This document shows, one piece after another, positions 1 to 10,846 of a stretch of DNA of 64,000 nucleotides. Under the pieces are notes generated by a model. It did not search any database. It was not told where the DNA came from and was given only the letters and a program-made list of their open reading frames with translations. Every line of letters starts with the position of its first letter. The stretch's first letter is position 1. The position numbers and the translations under genes were made by a program. The stretch spans positions 1 to 64,000 of the forward strand of contig JAIVFJ010000003.1 in the NCBI GenBank assembly GCA_025765615.1, written 5' to 3'. Source of the stretch: Zopfochytrium polystomum. Lineage: Eukaryota; Chytridiomycota; Chytridiomycetes; Chytridiales; Chytridiaceae.

Positions 1-2109
1 AACAGAGCCAGCCATGAATCCCTCCTCGCGAAGGGAGCCATCGGTGTCAAAGGTCAAGGATGGGTGGGTATGAGCAAGGTCAGGGAGGAGGGGCACGTCC
101 CATTGGTGAAAGCAGGGATTCGTGAAGTGGAGCTGGCATGAAAGTGGAGTGGCGGGAGGTGAGGAGTGGGAAAGGTGTGGGTGTGAAAACGGTGGTGGGG
201 AAGGGAGTAACAAGAAGATGGGCTGGGAGGGTCGAGTTGCAGTACCAGACCAAGCTGGGGATGGAGTCCTCTTAGGCCAGTGCTACCAGACAAAGCTAGT
301 AGAGGTATGATTTCCCCAGGCCAGTGTGTTGTATGCCAAAGCTGGGGTGAGTTTCCTTCCCTTTCCTTTCTCTTCCTTCCCCTACCTGGTTGGTTCTCAC
401 ATGAGCTCTGTCTCTGTGATACTGGCAGATGCCATACTGCCTTAGGGCATCCCCTTGTTGAACTGCTGCCTGTTGGTACCATGTTGGATAGTCAGGGCTT
501 GAACCTGGGGCCTGTGGGGTACTCTTCATTGAGCAACTCTACTTGGTCTAGCTGTCCTTGAATAAAGACAGAATTGAACCACATCATCCATCTTTGTTGA
601 GTTTGAGCTGAATCCAGGGTACTGGCTCTGCTAATAACCAGGAGCTTCCCATCTTAAAGACTTGTCTTATCCCTTTTGCCACTAGACTATAGATGAGCCC
701 CTGAAGATGAAGAGGAGATCTCATAACCATGATGCATGCAGCCACTCACCTGCTGCCACACCACAGTTCAGTCAACCAAACCATCTCCTTCTTAAAGCAG
801 AAAGTGGTATTGTAGGCAGTTCCTGCTTCTAATAGCAGTAACAATACAACAAAGGAACAGCCAGCTGCTCAGACAGGTTAAGTTTAAAAATATTGTGTTT
901 TTGTCCTCCTGATTTTTTGATCTGTGTTTTGACTTTCTGACAAATCAGCATTTCATGCAGACAGACTGTGGGTTTGGTGTGCTGATTGCGTTTTTTTTTA
1001 TTTTTTTTTTATTTTTTTGTTTTTTTTTTACAATTTGTCTGATATCTTGTGCACGGGCACCGACCTTTGTACAAACATTTGGAGCAAAACATTAGGCTGC
1101 AAAAACTGTGTCCACGGTCCAACATCCAGTTACATCCTTCATGGCTGACTCAGGCTGTTTGCGTTTGTAGAGATTTTGTTGCTCTTGGTTGGGGCAAGAG
1201 ACCACCCCCCAGGCCAGTGGCGGCAGCCTGTAGGTAAACAAAGGAAGGGGGTGGCCTTAAGGCTGTACCTTTTCCTCCTGAATAGGGTCTGCCACTGACT
1301 GAACCGGGTCAAATCTGAAATAAATTTGAGTTTGATTTGAATTCAAATCAGACTTGAATCAAATGAATTCTCCAGTATAGAGTGATTTGAATTCAATTTG
1401 ATTCAGGTTTTATAAGTAAAAAATCGAAATTCCATTTGATTTGGCGCAATTTGAGTGCAAAAACAGCCATTTGTCAGATTCAAATGTCTGGGAAATACAT
1501 TTTTTCTTGTCATTTGGGTCTGGAAAGCAGAATCAAATCAAATCAAACCCAAATGGGGATCTGGTCTGTGGCAGACGCTCCTTGTAAAGCGCTTTGCAGC
1601 TGTCCATCACTGCTAGAAATCATTGTCAGCTCTGCTGCTGGCAAGCTTGTGGCATCAGGGGGATTGTTGCCCTCATTGCAGCATATGATGGCAAAATCAG
1701 AAAGTAAAGACCACACCCGGCGCTTATGGCCCTGCTTTGGCAAGTGATGGTTTTGGTTTCCTGAGAGTGCCCCCCTTGGCACTTTGAGGGTGCAGGAACT
1801 TTGTCATGAGCATCTTCAGGTGGTGTTTTTCCCCTTGTCTGTCTGGGGATCCAACTTCCAAGCTCTGCAGGAGACCTGCACAATGGAATGCCGACCACCA
1901 ACTTTTTTTTCTCCTCCCCATTGGAAACTCTACGGTTCAAACATGCAAGTGGGTCCAACAAAACCAGAGAACTGTTGTCGATACGTTGAAATTATTACTC
2001 AAGCCTACCAATCGTGTGTGCCTTTGCTAACACCCCAATGGAATGCCGACCAACACCCCAAGGGAGTCAGCAGCCAAGCAACAGTCCACACAAATCTACA
2101 ATCCTTATC
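1..2109. other. Repeat-rich stretch without a recognisable gene
   Basis: No open frame here resembles a known protein; the translated frames are short and low in information. Around 480-560 (minus) there is a degenerate tRNA-like patch with a B-box-like GGTTCAAGCCC, possibly an old SINE or tRNA relic. From about 1315 to 1560 the DNA is built from TTTGA/TCAAA words, including a 16-bp palindrome. A T-rich tract lies at about 991-1030. Confidence 0.5.
1315..1560. repeat. TTTGA/TCAAA-word repeat with palindrome
   Basis: The stretch is dominated by TTTGATTTGA and its complement, and contains the perfect palindrome GATTTGAATTCAAATC at 1334-1349. A similar TTTGA-rich patch lies at about 3310-3500. 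The segment around 1465-1540 also resembles 5938-6010 (shared words such as GTCTGGAAAG and TCTGGGAAA), so it is probably an old dispersed repeat. No coding potential is visible. Confidence 0.5.
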
Positions 2110-2199
2110 GCTACCGTGTGGACTTGAACCACCAACCTGGCGGTGTGCTGCTGACCATGTCTAACAGCCGCACGCGCTAACCAGTTGCACCACGGCAGC
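2110..2199 (-). tRNA. tRNA-Asn(GTT) with 17-nt intron
   Basis: On the minus strand the acceptor arms GCTGCCG and CGGTAGC pair over seven positions. The D arm is GTGC/GCGC, the anticodon loop reads CTGTTA followed by a 17-nt intron and then A, and the T loop is TTCAAGT. The discriminator (position 2109) is G, as expected for Asn. Two stem mismatches exist, T27-C43 and G49-A65. The intron sits one base 3' of the anticodon, the canonical nuclear position. Confidence 0.88.
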
Positions 2200-2469
2200 A
2201 TATTACAGTTTGGAGATGGTTGCCAATTGATCCAATTCTTTTCACACTTTCCCATTCAAGGAAGCGTTCAAAATGTGTGGCAGAGATTGCATATGACCAT
2301 AGGATTGTTGGGTTTTGTGTTGAGTCTCCATTCTCAAAATGGCATGCCACTGCAGACTCAGAGGCCAGGCTGCAGGGCAAAGTATGTAAATCAAACAAAG
2401 GACCACTCCCCAAAAGCCATTGGACTTCACGAAATGCAATGCGGTCAATTTTTCTGTCTGGACCCCTGC

Positions 2470-2768
2470 TGTTATGAATCACCCTCTGGAAACCTCTGGA
2501 ACCTTCTAGAACATTCCTTCATGGAACCTTGTGGAACCTTCTGGAACCTTCTTTGCTTTCCTGACTTGTCTTGTTGTCATTGGTATCATTGTATTACTAA
2601 TTGCTCTTTCTGGAACTTTCTTTGAGTCTTGACAAGGAAGACTCTCAAAAGGTATAAAAGGGGGATGGGGGACCTGTCCCATCCCTCAAGTGAATTATTG
2701 TTTCCAATATAATCATCACTCCTCTCAGGTCCTTGTCTGCCTTGTCCTGTCCTGACCTGTTCCTGACA
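2470..2768 (+). mobile_element. Solo LTR of the Ty3 chromovirus family
   Basis: This 299-bp sequence starts TGTTATGAATCACC and ends CCTGTTCCTGACA, the same termini as the LTRs of the complete element at 34422-39726. No internal region follows. The flanks are CCTGC and TCTGC, a 5-bp target duplication with one mismatch. It is 54 bp shorter than the complete element's LTR: it lacks one 45-bp heat-shock-element block and one 9-bp GGTATCATT unit. It keeps the TATAAAA box and the AAGTGAATTAT start motif. It is best read as the product of LTR-LTR recombination of an older insertion. Confidence 0.93.
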
Positions 2769-3574
2769 TCTGCCATGCACCTGTGACAGCAAAAAAATGT
2801 CAGATACCCCTTGCAAAATTGCAGCACAAAGTGACCCAATGCTGGACCGTGTCTAATGACTGCAAATACCAAAGTCTTTTGGGTAAAAGCACACGCTTGA
2901 AGTTCCAAATATCACTGATAACAGATAAATGGGGTTTTGGCATAATAGTAGTATGCGCAAAGGATACCAAAATGAGGTTTTCTGTATCTGATATCAGTTC
3001 AGACATATTAGATTCATGCTGCAGGCTGCACTGCACGAGAAAAAAAAAGAAAAAAAAAAAAAAAAATTGTTAGTGTTGTCAGCATTTTGCCCAGTATGAC
3101 AGCCTGCAGAGGCGTGAACCAATTTGGTGGGTCTGAAAAGCAAACACTGCCTTCTCAAGGAAATTTGCTCTTTGGCAATTCGACACTGATACAGGGCAAA
3201 ACGTCCCAAGCTTCTCTTTGAGACTGAAAACCTTAACAGACATTCACCTTTCCCTCATCGCACTGTAAATGCCCAAACTGCTGAATAGGGTCTAGCACAA
3301 ATCGAGTCATTTTCAATGTTTGATTTGATTTGATTTGATTTTCTGAATATATATGACAATTTTCCCATGTTATTCGGCCCATTTGATTCAGTAAATTATC
3401 AATTTTTGGGCTGAACAGTCAGACATAAGAAAATTTTACTGATGATGGAATCGCTTTTGAATCAATCCCAAATGGTCATTCGAATCAAATGCAGGGTTTG
3501 TGTTTCATCCTACTGCTGCAGCTGACAATGCCCTCCCTAGATCAAGTTGCTCATGCCACAGAAAATGAGGACAC
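2769..3574. other. No recognisable gene
   Basis: This stretch between the solo LTR and tRNA-Lys has only short, uninformative frames. It contains an A-rich tract at about 3040-3066 and the second TTTGA-rich patch at about 3310-3500. I see no promoter or RNA gene beyond the flanking tRNA. Confidence 0.4.
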
Positions 3575-3672
3575 GCCCGATGTGGGGGTCGAACCCACAG
3601 CCTTGTGATGGCTCACATACATGTCGCACATGCTGTAAGAGTCACACGCTCTACCGATTGAGCTAACCAGGC
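3575..3672 (-). tRNA. tRNA-Lys(CTT) with 26-nt intron
   Basis: The acceptor GCCTGGT pairs with ATCGGGC (two G-T pairs). The D stem is GCTC/GAGC, the anticodon stem TGTGA/TCACA is perfect, and the loop CTCTTA is interrupted by a 26-nt intron before the closing A. The T loop is TTCGACC on a GTGGG/CCCAC stem. The fold is canonical, so the gene is probably functional. Confidence 0.93.
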
Positions 3673-3927
3673 AAAACACACTGCATTTTTCCGCCCAATT
3701 TGATCAGGAGAATAATCACAACTCCCTCCATTGGCCTATTCTTGGGTCATCATATAGCCCTTCCTGCGGAAAACTGAATAGTGATAGAGAGTGGACAAAA
3801 TCTGTGTGCAGTGTCAGAGGCATCGTGCACTCCTCCTTGCTGCAGTACACGCAGCTGTTACTGCTTGCAATAGGCTCAAATGACACACGCAGACCCCTTG
3901 CTTCAGCTGGGAGAACCTCCCCCCCCC

Positions 3928-3962
<35 letters not shown>

Positions 3963-4360
3963 CCCTTCTGTGGAACCCACATTCTAAGTCTGACTGAACA
4001 CTTGCAGAGTGGTTGTTTGGAGCCACTTGGCTCAAGCTGACTGTTAAGCATCTGCCTCCCATCTGTTACCTGTGCCCTAACTCTGTGTCCCTTTTGCTCA
4101 CATGTTTGCAAAAGTGAATGAAGCTCCCCCAATAGTTTATAATCACTCCAGCTAATCATAAACATAGTAGAACCATTTTTGTTGATAATCCTTGGCTTCA
4201 AGGATTTGTAGAAGCTGAAGGATGCTCTCATGTGGGCTCTAATTCACGTTCTCTCAAATGTCACACACACAACATTGGAGGTGTGCACAGGGGCCAGCTG
4301 CATCATGCCATCAAGGCAGTTTTGTGTGGCGTATGGGGCACAGCAATGCTGAAGCCAGCT
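3673..4360. other. No recognisable gene; contains a long poly-C tract
   Basis: Between tRNA-Lys and tRNA-Phe the only clear structure is a run of C at 3919-3959 interrupted by a single A at 3928. The complementary strand is a 40-base G tract able to form stacked G-quadruplexes. No supported coding region is seen. Confidence 0.45.
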
Positions 4361-4465
4361 GCCGTCTCCCGGGATTGAACCGGGTGCCCTAAGATGGCCA
4401 AGCCAACTGGTGGGATTCCAGGTGGCTTCTTCAGTCTTACGCTCTCCCAGATGAGCTAAGATGGC
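4361..4465 (-). tRNA. tRNA-Phe(GAA) with 33-nt intron
   Basis: The acceptor GCCATCT/AGACGGC has one A-C mismatch. The D stem is GCTC/GAGC, the anticodon stem TAAGA/TCTTA is perfect, and the loop CTGAAG is followed by a 33-nt intron and A. The T arm CCCGG-TTCAATC-CCGGG is perfect. The intron sits at the canonical position. Confidence 0.92.
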
Positions 4466-4697
4466 TGCATTTGTGTGGTAAAGTAAGAACATTTGTAGCC
4501 TTCCTCCTTGATGAAGAAGGCAATGCAGCACAACTGCACCAACGTAAAGTTTCAATTTTCTAGATGGTAAGTCAGACTCTCAGCACAATTTTTTCATGAA
4601 AATAGCACTCTTTCTAAGGCGGCAAAAAAAGTGGAATCAGCTTGGGGGGGAAACAAACAGGAAGCTAAGGCACCTTTCATTCATTACTGTTTTGTTT

Positions 4698-4751
<54 letters not shown>

Positions 4752-4830
4752 TCAGTTTCTCTCTCTCCTGATCGTCTACTTCCCTGTTCCTGCAGATTTT
4801 GTTTTTGTGTAAACTTTATTCCATAGGAGT
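4466..4830. other. No gene; 52-base poly-T tract
   Basis: This spacer between tRNA-Phe and tRNA-Ala contains an uninterrupted T run at 4699-4750. No supported gene is seen. Confidence 0.45.
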
Positions 4831-4903
4831 GGGGAATTAGCTCAAATGGTAGAGCGCTCGCTTAGCATGCGAGAGGCACAGGGATCGATACCCCGATTCT
4901 CCA
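4831..4903 (+). tRNA. tRNA-Ala(AGC)
   Basis: The acceptor GGGGAAT/ATTCTCC is followed by discriminator A. The D stem is GCTC/GAGC, the anticodon stem CTCGC/GCGAG carries loop TTAGCAT, and the T arm has the ATCGATA loop seen in many eukaryotic Ala tRNAs. There is no intron. One T-stem mismatch (A-C) is present. Confidence 0.93.
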
Positions 4904-5346
4904 AAACCTGCTACGTGTTATGACAAGACACAACCAAAGCCCTTGGAAAGGAACCAAAAAAATTAATGTGGGGATGGGACTAGAGGGGGTCCCTTTGGCA
5001 AAAAGCTGATAGAACTCAGCTTTGCATTCAGGGTTCAGTTGTTGTCCATATCTGACGACAGAGAGAGTGCTCTGGACAGTTGTTTGCCCTTTGCGAGGTG
5101 GTGCTGGGCAAAGTGCTGGTGAGGTGCTGGCAGGATGCTTCCACCCTGTCCCTTTCAATTTGACATCAGCCTAAACCATCATCCTCCTGGGAAGAGGCTT
5201 GCCGTTGGCTCTCAGGCGGCACGCTTACTGCCATGAAACTTTCCCTGCTTCACATTTTTGTTCATTTCCACTGGACTGATTGTCTGTTGTTGTGAAACCA
5301 AAATTTTTTTGGGCACTGATGTGCGCTTCTGTGCCTGAGTGTGTAA

Positions 5347-5420
5347 GGTCACATGGTGTAGTTGGTTATCACGTGTGTCTAACACACAGACGGTCTCCAT
5401 TTCGAGTCTGGATGTGACCA
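5347..5420 (+). tRNA. tRNA-Val(AAC), partly degenerate
   Basis: The acceptor GGTCACA pairs perfectly with TGTGACC, and the discriminator is A. The D arm GTGTAG...TCAC and the loop CTAACAC fit Val(AAC). The anticodon stem has a G-G mismatch and the T stem lacks the conserved G53-C61 pair, so this may be a tRNA pseudogene or an aging copy. Confidence 0.72.
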
Positions 5421-7587
5421 CAGGCTGTGTGTGGATGAGTTTCAAAATCGAATTAGTGCACTTGTTGTTCTCACCAAAAATGTCTGTCTGGCGTTGAACT
5501 GACATAATTGTAAGCAAGAGGGCCTAGACAGACGGCCAGATTGCACCCACAGTGAAAAAAAAAAGGTAAAAGATTCATTGAAAAAGACGAAAATGCCTAT
5601 AAGAAAAAAGGAAAAGAAAAAAGGAGGAAGAAAACTTCAGGAAGGATATCAAAAAGGGAAGAGTGTTGATTCCTTGATAATTAAAACAGGAAAGCTTTGG
5701 GGACAGGGCCAAGACTTGCATCAGTCTGGAAATTACGTTGTTTCTTTCTTTCCAACCAACGCACATCTGCTTGGGCAGGACATTCTCTGATGCAACGACA
5801 ATATGATATCTACTTTAATTACTGTTCAATTTGGCACAACTTTGTTAAGTGTTGAGATTTGAGCCTAGGAAACCAACTTCCTGTGTCGACAGTGGCCTTG
5901 TCGTCGCTGCTGATGCGACTTACACTAAGGAAAGCAGCAGTTTGCCAGATTCCAATCTCTGGGAAAGGTTGAAGTCCTCCTAGTCATTGAGTCTGGAAAG
6001 TTAAACTAAGCCTGAATATTCATTATTAGCCCCCCTGGCAGTCTCTAATTTGCATCAGAAACGGTTCAAGTCAGTCCCAAACAGCCTGGCATGGGCATTT
6101 TAGGTAGGCTCTTTTGCAAAATTTTTTGGTCAAACACTTTTGCTTGGTCCATCTGTAAACACTCTAGTCTGAGTGAGTGAGTGGAAGGAGTGAATGAAGT
6201 GGAGATGTGTGTTTGTGGGTGGTCCTTCTCCCCAACTTGGAGAGAAAGAGAAAAAACTCTGTTATGAATTATTGATACATAATGATGATACACACGCTGT
6301 AATAGTTGCTAGGCAAGCGTGACTGGCGCAGGGTAAAAACCTCTCCTATATTATCTGCTTGAGCAGAGGAGGAAAACTGTTGACACTGGGATTCTGTTCC
6401 ACTTATTACTCGGAGTATTTGTCATCAGCGCAAGCCAGCGCCCAGGTCTGCATTGGCGGTGGCTTGCTCTCCCATGGGCATCGTGAGAACAATAACAGAC
6501 AGTCACAAAAGGTTCGGTTTTTTTTGGGTCTGTCTTGTGCCTCTTGCTGCTAACCAGTCAGTTCCACGCCTAACACCATCTGCCTCTGCCAATGACGTCA
6601 GCTGGCGTCGTACACGCCCTTCAACCACAACTGCATCAGCAAGTGTCACAGCAACACTTGCTGCTGTTGGCTGTTTGTTTGTTGTTTGCGCACCTGTGTC
6701 AACAGCCAGATGGCTGCGCTCACCAATGTTGTCAAGGCCAAAAAGGCATGGTCATCCAGCAGATAGACCTATGATTTTGCATTTTGCTCAATACTGTAAT
6801 GGACTTTTGATTATGCATTTCTGGATTTTCAGATATTTGTGTTGCTTAGACAGATTGGCCATACGCTCGCTAAAACTATTGCGATACTTTTTGGCATACT
6901 TTTTGCTTTGGACCCTCAGCGGCAACGGAAAGGACAACAATGTTGGGGTAGGCAGGATCCTTGTGGAGCACTGGAGGTGGAGGTGATTGCGAGGCAGCTG
7001 CTGCGTGTGTTGGTGCAGAGTTGGCAAGCAATGAAGGCATTGGGGTCTCAGTGGCCACCACAGAGCCCCAGCACATGACCACAGCAAAAAAGTGTTGGTG
7101 TACAGTGACGGCACTGGAGCTATTCACCGAGGTAAAGCAATTTGGTCAGGGCGTTACTGGGCCAGCTAGGGATGCAGGCTTACTGCTTTGGACACCAGGG
7201 GACACCTGGGACCCAATGCATGTAGCGTAACAGCGGCACCAGCTACATCTGTGACTGGAGATCCTGTGGCAGTCATGTGACTTGTGGGAGACAAGTAGTG
7301 TGGGAAACAAAAAATAAAAATAAAAACAAACCACCACTCTTGTCAACCCTAGCAAACAACAAAGCTGCAGGTGAAGTGCCAACAAAAGGAGAATTGCTGC
7401 ACAGAGTGCAAAGAACGCAAAACACCAAACTTCCTTCCATCCCAGACCAGATTGCAGATAGCTTTTGGCCCCAACGTTTGATTTATTCTGTGCTAGAAAA
7501 TCTGGTCAACTTTGTTCAAATTGGACCCCAAGTTGCTGTGGCCTCGCCTCAGGTGAGCCAAACCACTAACAGTGCACCAGTCTCTGG
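5421..7587. other. No recognisable gene
   Basis: About 2.2 kb with many short overlapping frames on both strands but none with conserved motifs. The patch at 5938-6010 resembles 1465-1540. CAACA/TGTTG-rich sequence at about 6600-6720 gives low-complexity Gln-rich frames that look non-coding. This may be decayed transposon DNA. Confidence 0.4.
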
Positions 7588-9729
7588 TGTGAGACTGTGC
7601 TCTCTAAATCCTCACCCTGGGCTATGGGTGGCAAATAGAGCAATGGCCTAAATACCAATCCTGAAGAGTGAAAAAGGGCAAAAAGGAGATGTCTAGGGGT
7701 CACTAGACAGGACAATGTATTTGGAGTCTTAAGAAGCCCAAGAAACACAAAGAAACTCTCTTATTACACACAAAGAGAAGACTCTCACACTCAGACCAAA
7801 GGCAACTGTGAAAAGGTGGCACACTAGCAAAGAATGTGCAGGGTTCTCTGGTCCATGACACAGAGTGGGCCCAATGGGAGGCAAAAGCCAAAGCCAAAGG
7901 GGACCGGGAAATCCGGTAACAATGCTGGAGGTGCAAGATGCAGCAAGCTCCAGGGAGCGGCACTAAGTGCAGCACTCCAATCCAACTGAAGAAGACAAGA
8001 GAGTGGGGAGGAAAGTGGCCAGACCCCGGTCTGTTGGAGCCACCACAATGGAGCAAGGCTCCCTCTCTGTCAAAGACAAGCCCTAAGTTGGAGGGGGTTG
8101 GACACAGAGGGCAAACACAAGGAACAGTTAGTGTGCAGAGGTGTCTGTTGAATTAAATCAGAACTGTTTTCCACTTAACAGAACCAGACACAACTTGTCT
8201 CACTCCAAGGAGAAGTTCCAACTCAATCCAAGGAGGGGGCACACAGGGGTGGGAGACAGTGGGACTCTTCTTACTTCATCCTACTAGGACACAGACATCT
8301 GCTTCACCAAGCCAGAGGAATTCCCTATCTTAGAAGCAAGGAAGGTTAACACCCACTCCCTCACCCAAATGTGGCACCATGACATCACAGGCATTAATCT
8401 GAGAGAAAGAGGGTCTGAACCCAGTGAAGACCAGGCCCACCAGAGGCCACAGGAGCCAACAACCAGTGAGGAGGGGGCATACCTGAGAGACCATTCCTGC
8501 AGCAGTACCTGACCAGACAGCTCATTCATATCCCCTTGAGAGACCTGGATTTGACTAGATGTATTGACAGGAACCTAGAGGCACCACCACAGATTTACCC
8601 TCCATCCTTCCATCACCAAGTGGCTCCTACCCAGTCCAACCTAAACAGCATGCAGAATTGGTGAGGTGCACTGGGGCTTGAACCCAGCACACTGCCATCA
8701 TGGCCAAGAGGACTTCAACCTCCTGTCACACACCAGGGGACTGCCACCCCCAGCTCTACATACAGTCAGGAAGAAAAGGGCAGGCAAGGGACTTCAGGCA
8801 CAGGTTCCAAGGGGCAACAAGAATGGGGGGTGGGCTGCTTAAATAGGAGAGGGTTGGAATCAGCAGGGTGAAGGAAGAAGGAAGGGAAAAGAGGGGAAAA
8901 CATATACAAAAGAACAAAACAATAAATAAAACAACAAAGAAGAGAGAGGAGGAGTGAGTCACCAAACAATGGGGCTGAGCCATCAAACAAGGAAGACAGC
9001 TCAGAAAATCATGGAGCATTTCTTGGCATCAGCTGCCAAGAAAGATGGAGGAGATGGAGAGAGCTGGTTGGTGCAAAGAGGAAGACAGTCACTCACAGCC
9101 ACAAAAGAAAAGAGAGACACACACAGAGACAACAAACAAACAAATAGATAAAAGATAAAACAGTAAAAACAGGAAAAACAGGATAAACTACTAATTGAAA
9201 AATAAGTAAAAATCATCAATAAAGAAAGGAGAAAAAACCCTATGATCTCATACCCTTTCATGAGGCCTTTCATCATGGTGGCTTATGTAGCAGCTCTGTG
9301 TTAGCTCTGTGTACACCTGGACTCTGTACTTCTACCCACTGAAGCACATCATCCTAATCCATTTCCAAAAGTGAGGGGGCAAGGTTTAGTCATTGTGCAG
9401 AACTTAGCATTTCTGCCTCATTCAGTCAGTGACTGCCAGCATGTCTCAAACTTAGCACCTTTCCCATTGAAGGGAGCGCTCTACACCACTGAGCTAGAGG
9501 GCCTCTGGCCAGTAGTGCAGAGCAGTCTGAGCCATTCGGCCTGCAACTTAGTGCGTAATAATAATAACATGAATAATATTCATGGCCGCGGCTAAGAGAC
9601 AGTCCAAATCTCAGTGGTTCGGCTTGCAGGGACAATAATAACCCATGAAAATAATAAGAAATGGGGTCCAGCCGTGTTACGTCACTTTGTGAAACGTTGT
9701 TTGGTCAAGTCAAATTGATAATCCTCACA
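7588..9729 (-). mobile_element. TG...CA-bounded non-coding element, copy A
   Basis: Read on the minus strand, this 2.14-kb sequence starts TGTGAGGAT and ends GCACAGTCTCACA. Its 3' three quarters are almost identical to copy B (33294-40723 without the nested retroelement), including several matching 60-90-codon frames. These frames show no recognisable domain, so the conservation is of DNA, not protein. Near its 5' end (about 9465-9515) and in the middle (about 8660-8745) are tRNA-like patches with A/B-box-like words but no full cloverleaf. TG...CA ends and no internal region suggest a solo long LTR or a non-autonomous LTR derivative. I do not see a clear target duplication for this copy. Confidence 0.75.
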
Positions 9730-10011
9730 AGTTATCTGTTTGTTTACCCTTGTATTCTTGTACTTGGTTCAACCGGTCGCTGCACATTCTTTACAAGATC
9801 TTGCCACTTTGTTGCTTTTTCAACAAGAAGAAAACATTCAACTGCTGACAGTTCAGTTTTGACGCTCTTGTTGTTGCCACTGTCACCTCTGTCACGCTCC
9901 TAACAATCTCAGCTGTCACCTTGCATTAGGTCCCATGTCATCAACTCTCTGCAAATCCTCACAGCCTAGATTCCTTTTGTGAGGCCCCTTGTGCGCCATC
10001 AGGTGTTGGAG

Positions 10012-10084
10012 CGAGCGTGCCAGGGGTCGAACCTGGAATCTCTTGATTCGTAGTCAAGCGCGGTAACCATTTTGCCACACACCC
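10012..10084 (-). tRNA. tRNA-Arg(ACG)
   Basis: The acceptor GGGTGTG/CACGCTC is followed by discriminator G. The anticodon stem CTTGA/TCAAG carries loop CTACGAA, and the T arm CCAGG-TTCGACC-CCTGG is perfect. The D stem is weak. There is no intron. Confidence 0.92.
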
Positions 10085-10775
10085 TTGGCTTGGTGTGTGC
10101 TGCTTACTAATCTCATACCCTTTCTTGGAGCCTTGCTTTGATTGCAATCTAGGGGTTTGTTAAGCAGCTGCAGATCAGAAACTATATCAGGCAATTCTTG
10201 GCAGCACCAACTACCTGGCAACACACACGCGACTGGGGATCTCGCTCCAGCAGTTTTGGTATCTCAGCGCTTTCAGCAAAGATCACAGAGAGCAGCATAT
10301 GAGAATTCTCAATGTTGCTGGCTACACTGACACTGCCCACAGCGTCCACTCAGATGGAAAATCACAGCTCAGCTACAATGTTCTTTTTGGAGGACCAACT
10401 ATCATCTGGACATCTGTTCAGACCAGCACTGTTATGTTGTGAGTAACCCTGAGGAAGAATGAATGACATTTGCACTAGTCCCAGTGCTATTGACACTTCT
10501 ACTGCTTTTGACACTGCATGAGCACTTGGAGGTGGTCTTGGCCGCTCTGGCCTCGAAGCCTCAAACCATTTGCAGCAAGCTTCTGGTCCTAGAAGTCCAA
10601 ATGAAACAGTCAGAGCTAGAAACGCTATCACAGCCACCCCAGCCAGCCTGCAGTGTGAAAGGGGGACCCACAGCAGCTCAGGAGAAGCATGATAAGCCTC
10701 AAAGTGTTGGGGGCAAGATGAAGGTTTTGTTTCAAAAGGTTGACAGTAAAAACAAATAATTCCCAATTAGAACGA
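10085..10775. other. No recognisable gene
   Basis: Two opposing frames of about 100-130 codons overlap at 10362-10766, but neither has a recognisable domain and their composition is ordinary. I treat the stretch as non-coding or decayed. Confidence 0.35.
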
Positions 10776-10846
10776 GCAACAGTGGTTCAGTGGTAGAATT
10801 ATCGCCTGCCACGCGGTAGACATGGGCCCGATTCCCAGCTGTTGCA
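10776..10846 (+). tRNA. tRNA-Gly(GCC)
   Basis: The acceptor GCAACAG/CTGTTGC is perfect and the discriminator is A. The anticodon loop contains TGCCA (GCC). The T arm has the loop CCGATTC. There is no intron, and the 71-nt length is typical of tRNA-Gly. Confidence 0.93.

Noticed and set aside
8640..8760. Possible tRNA on the minus strand (GGGTTCAAGCCCC T-arm)
   Set aside because: There is a good T-arm but no acceptable acceptor or D arm, and it is repeated in copy B. It is a tRNA-derived relic at most.
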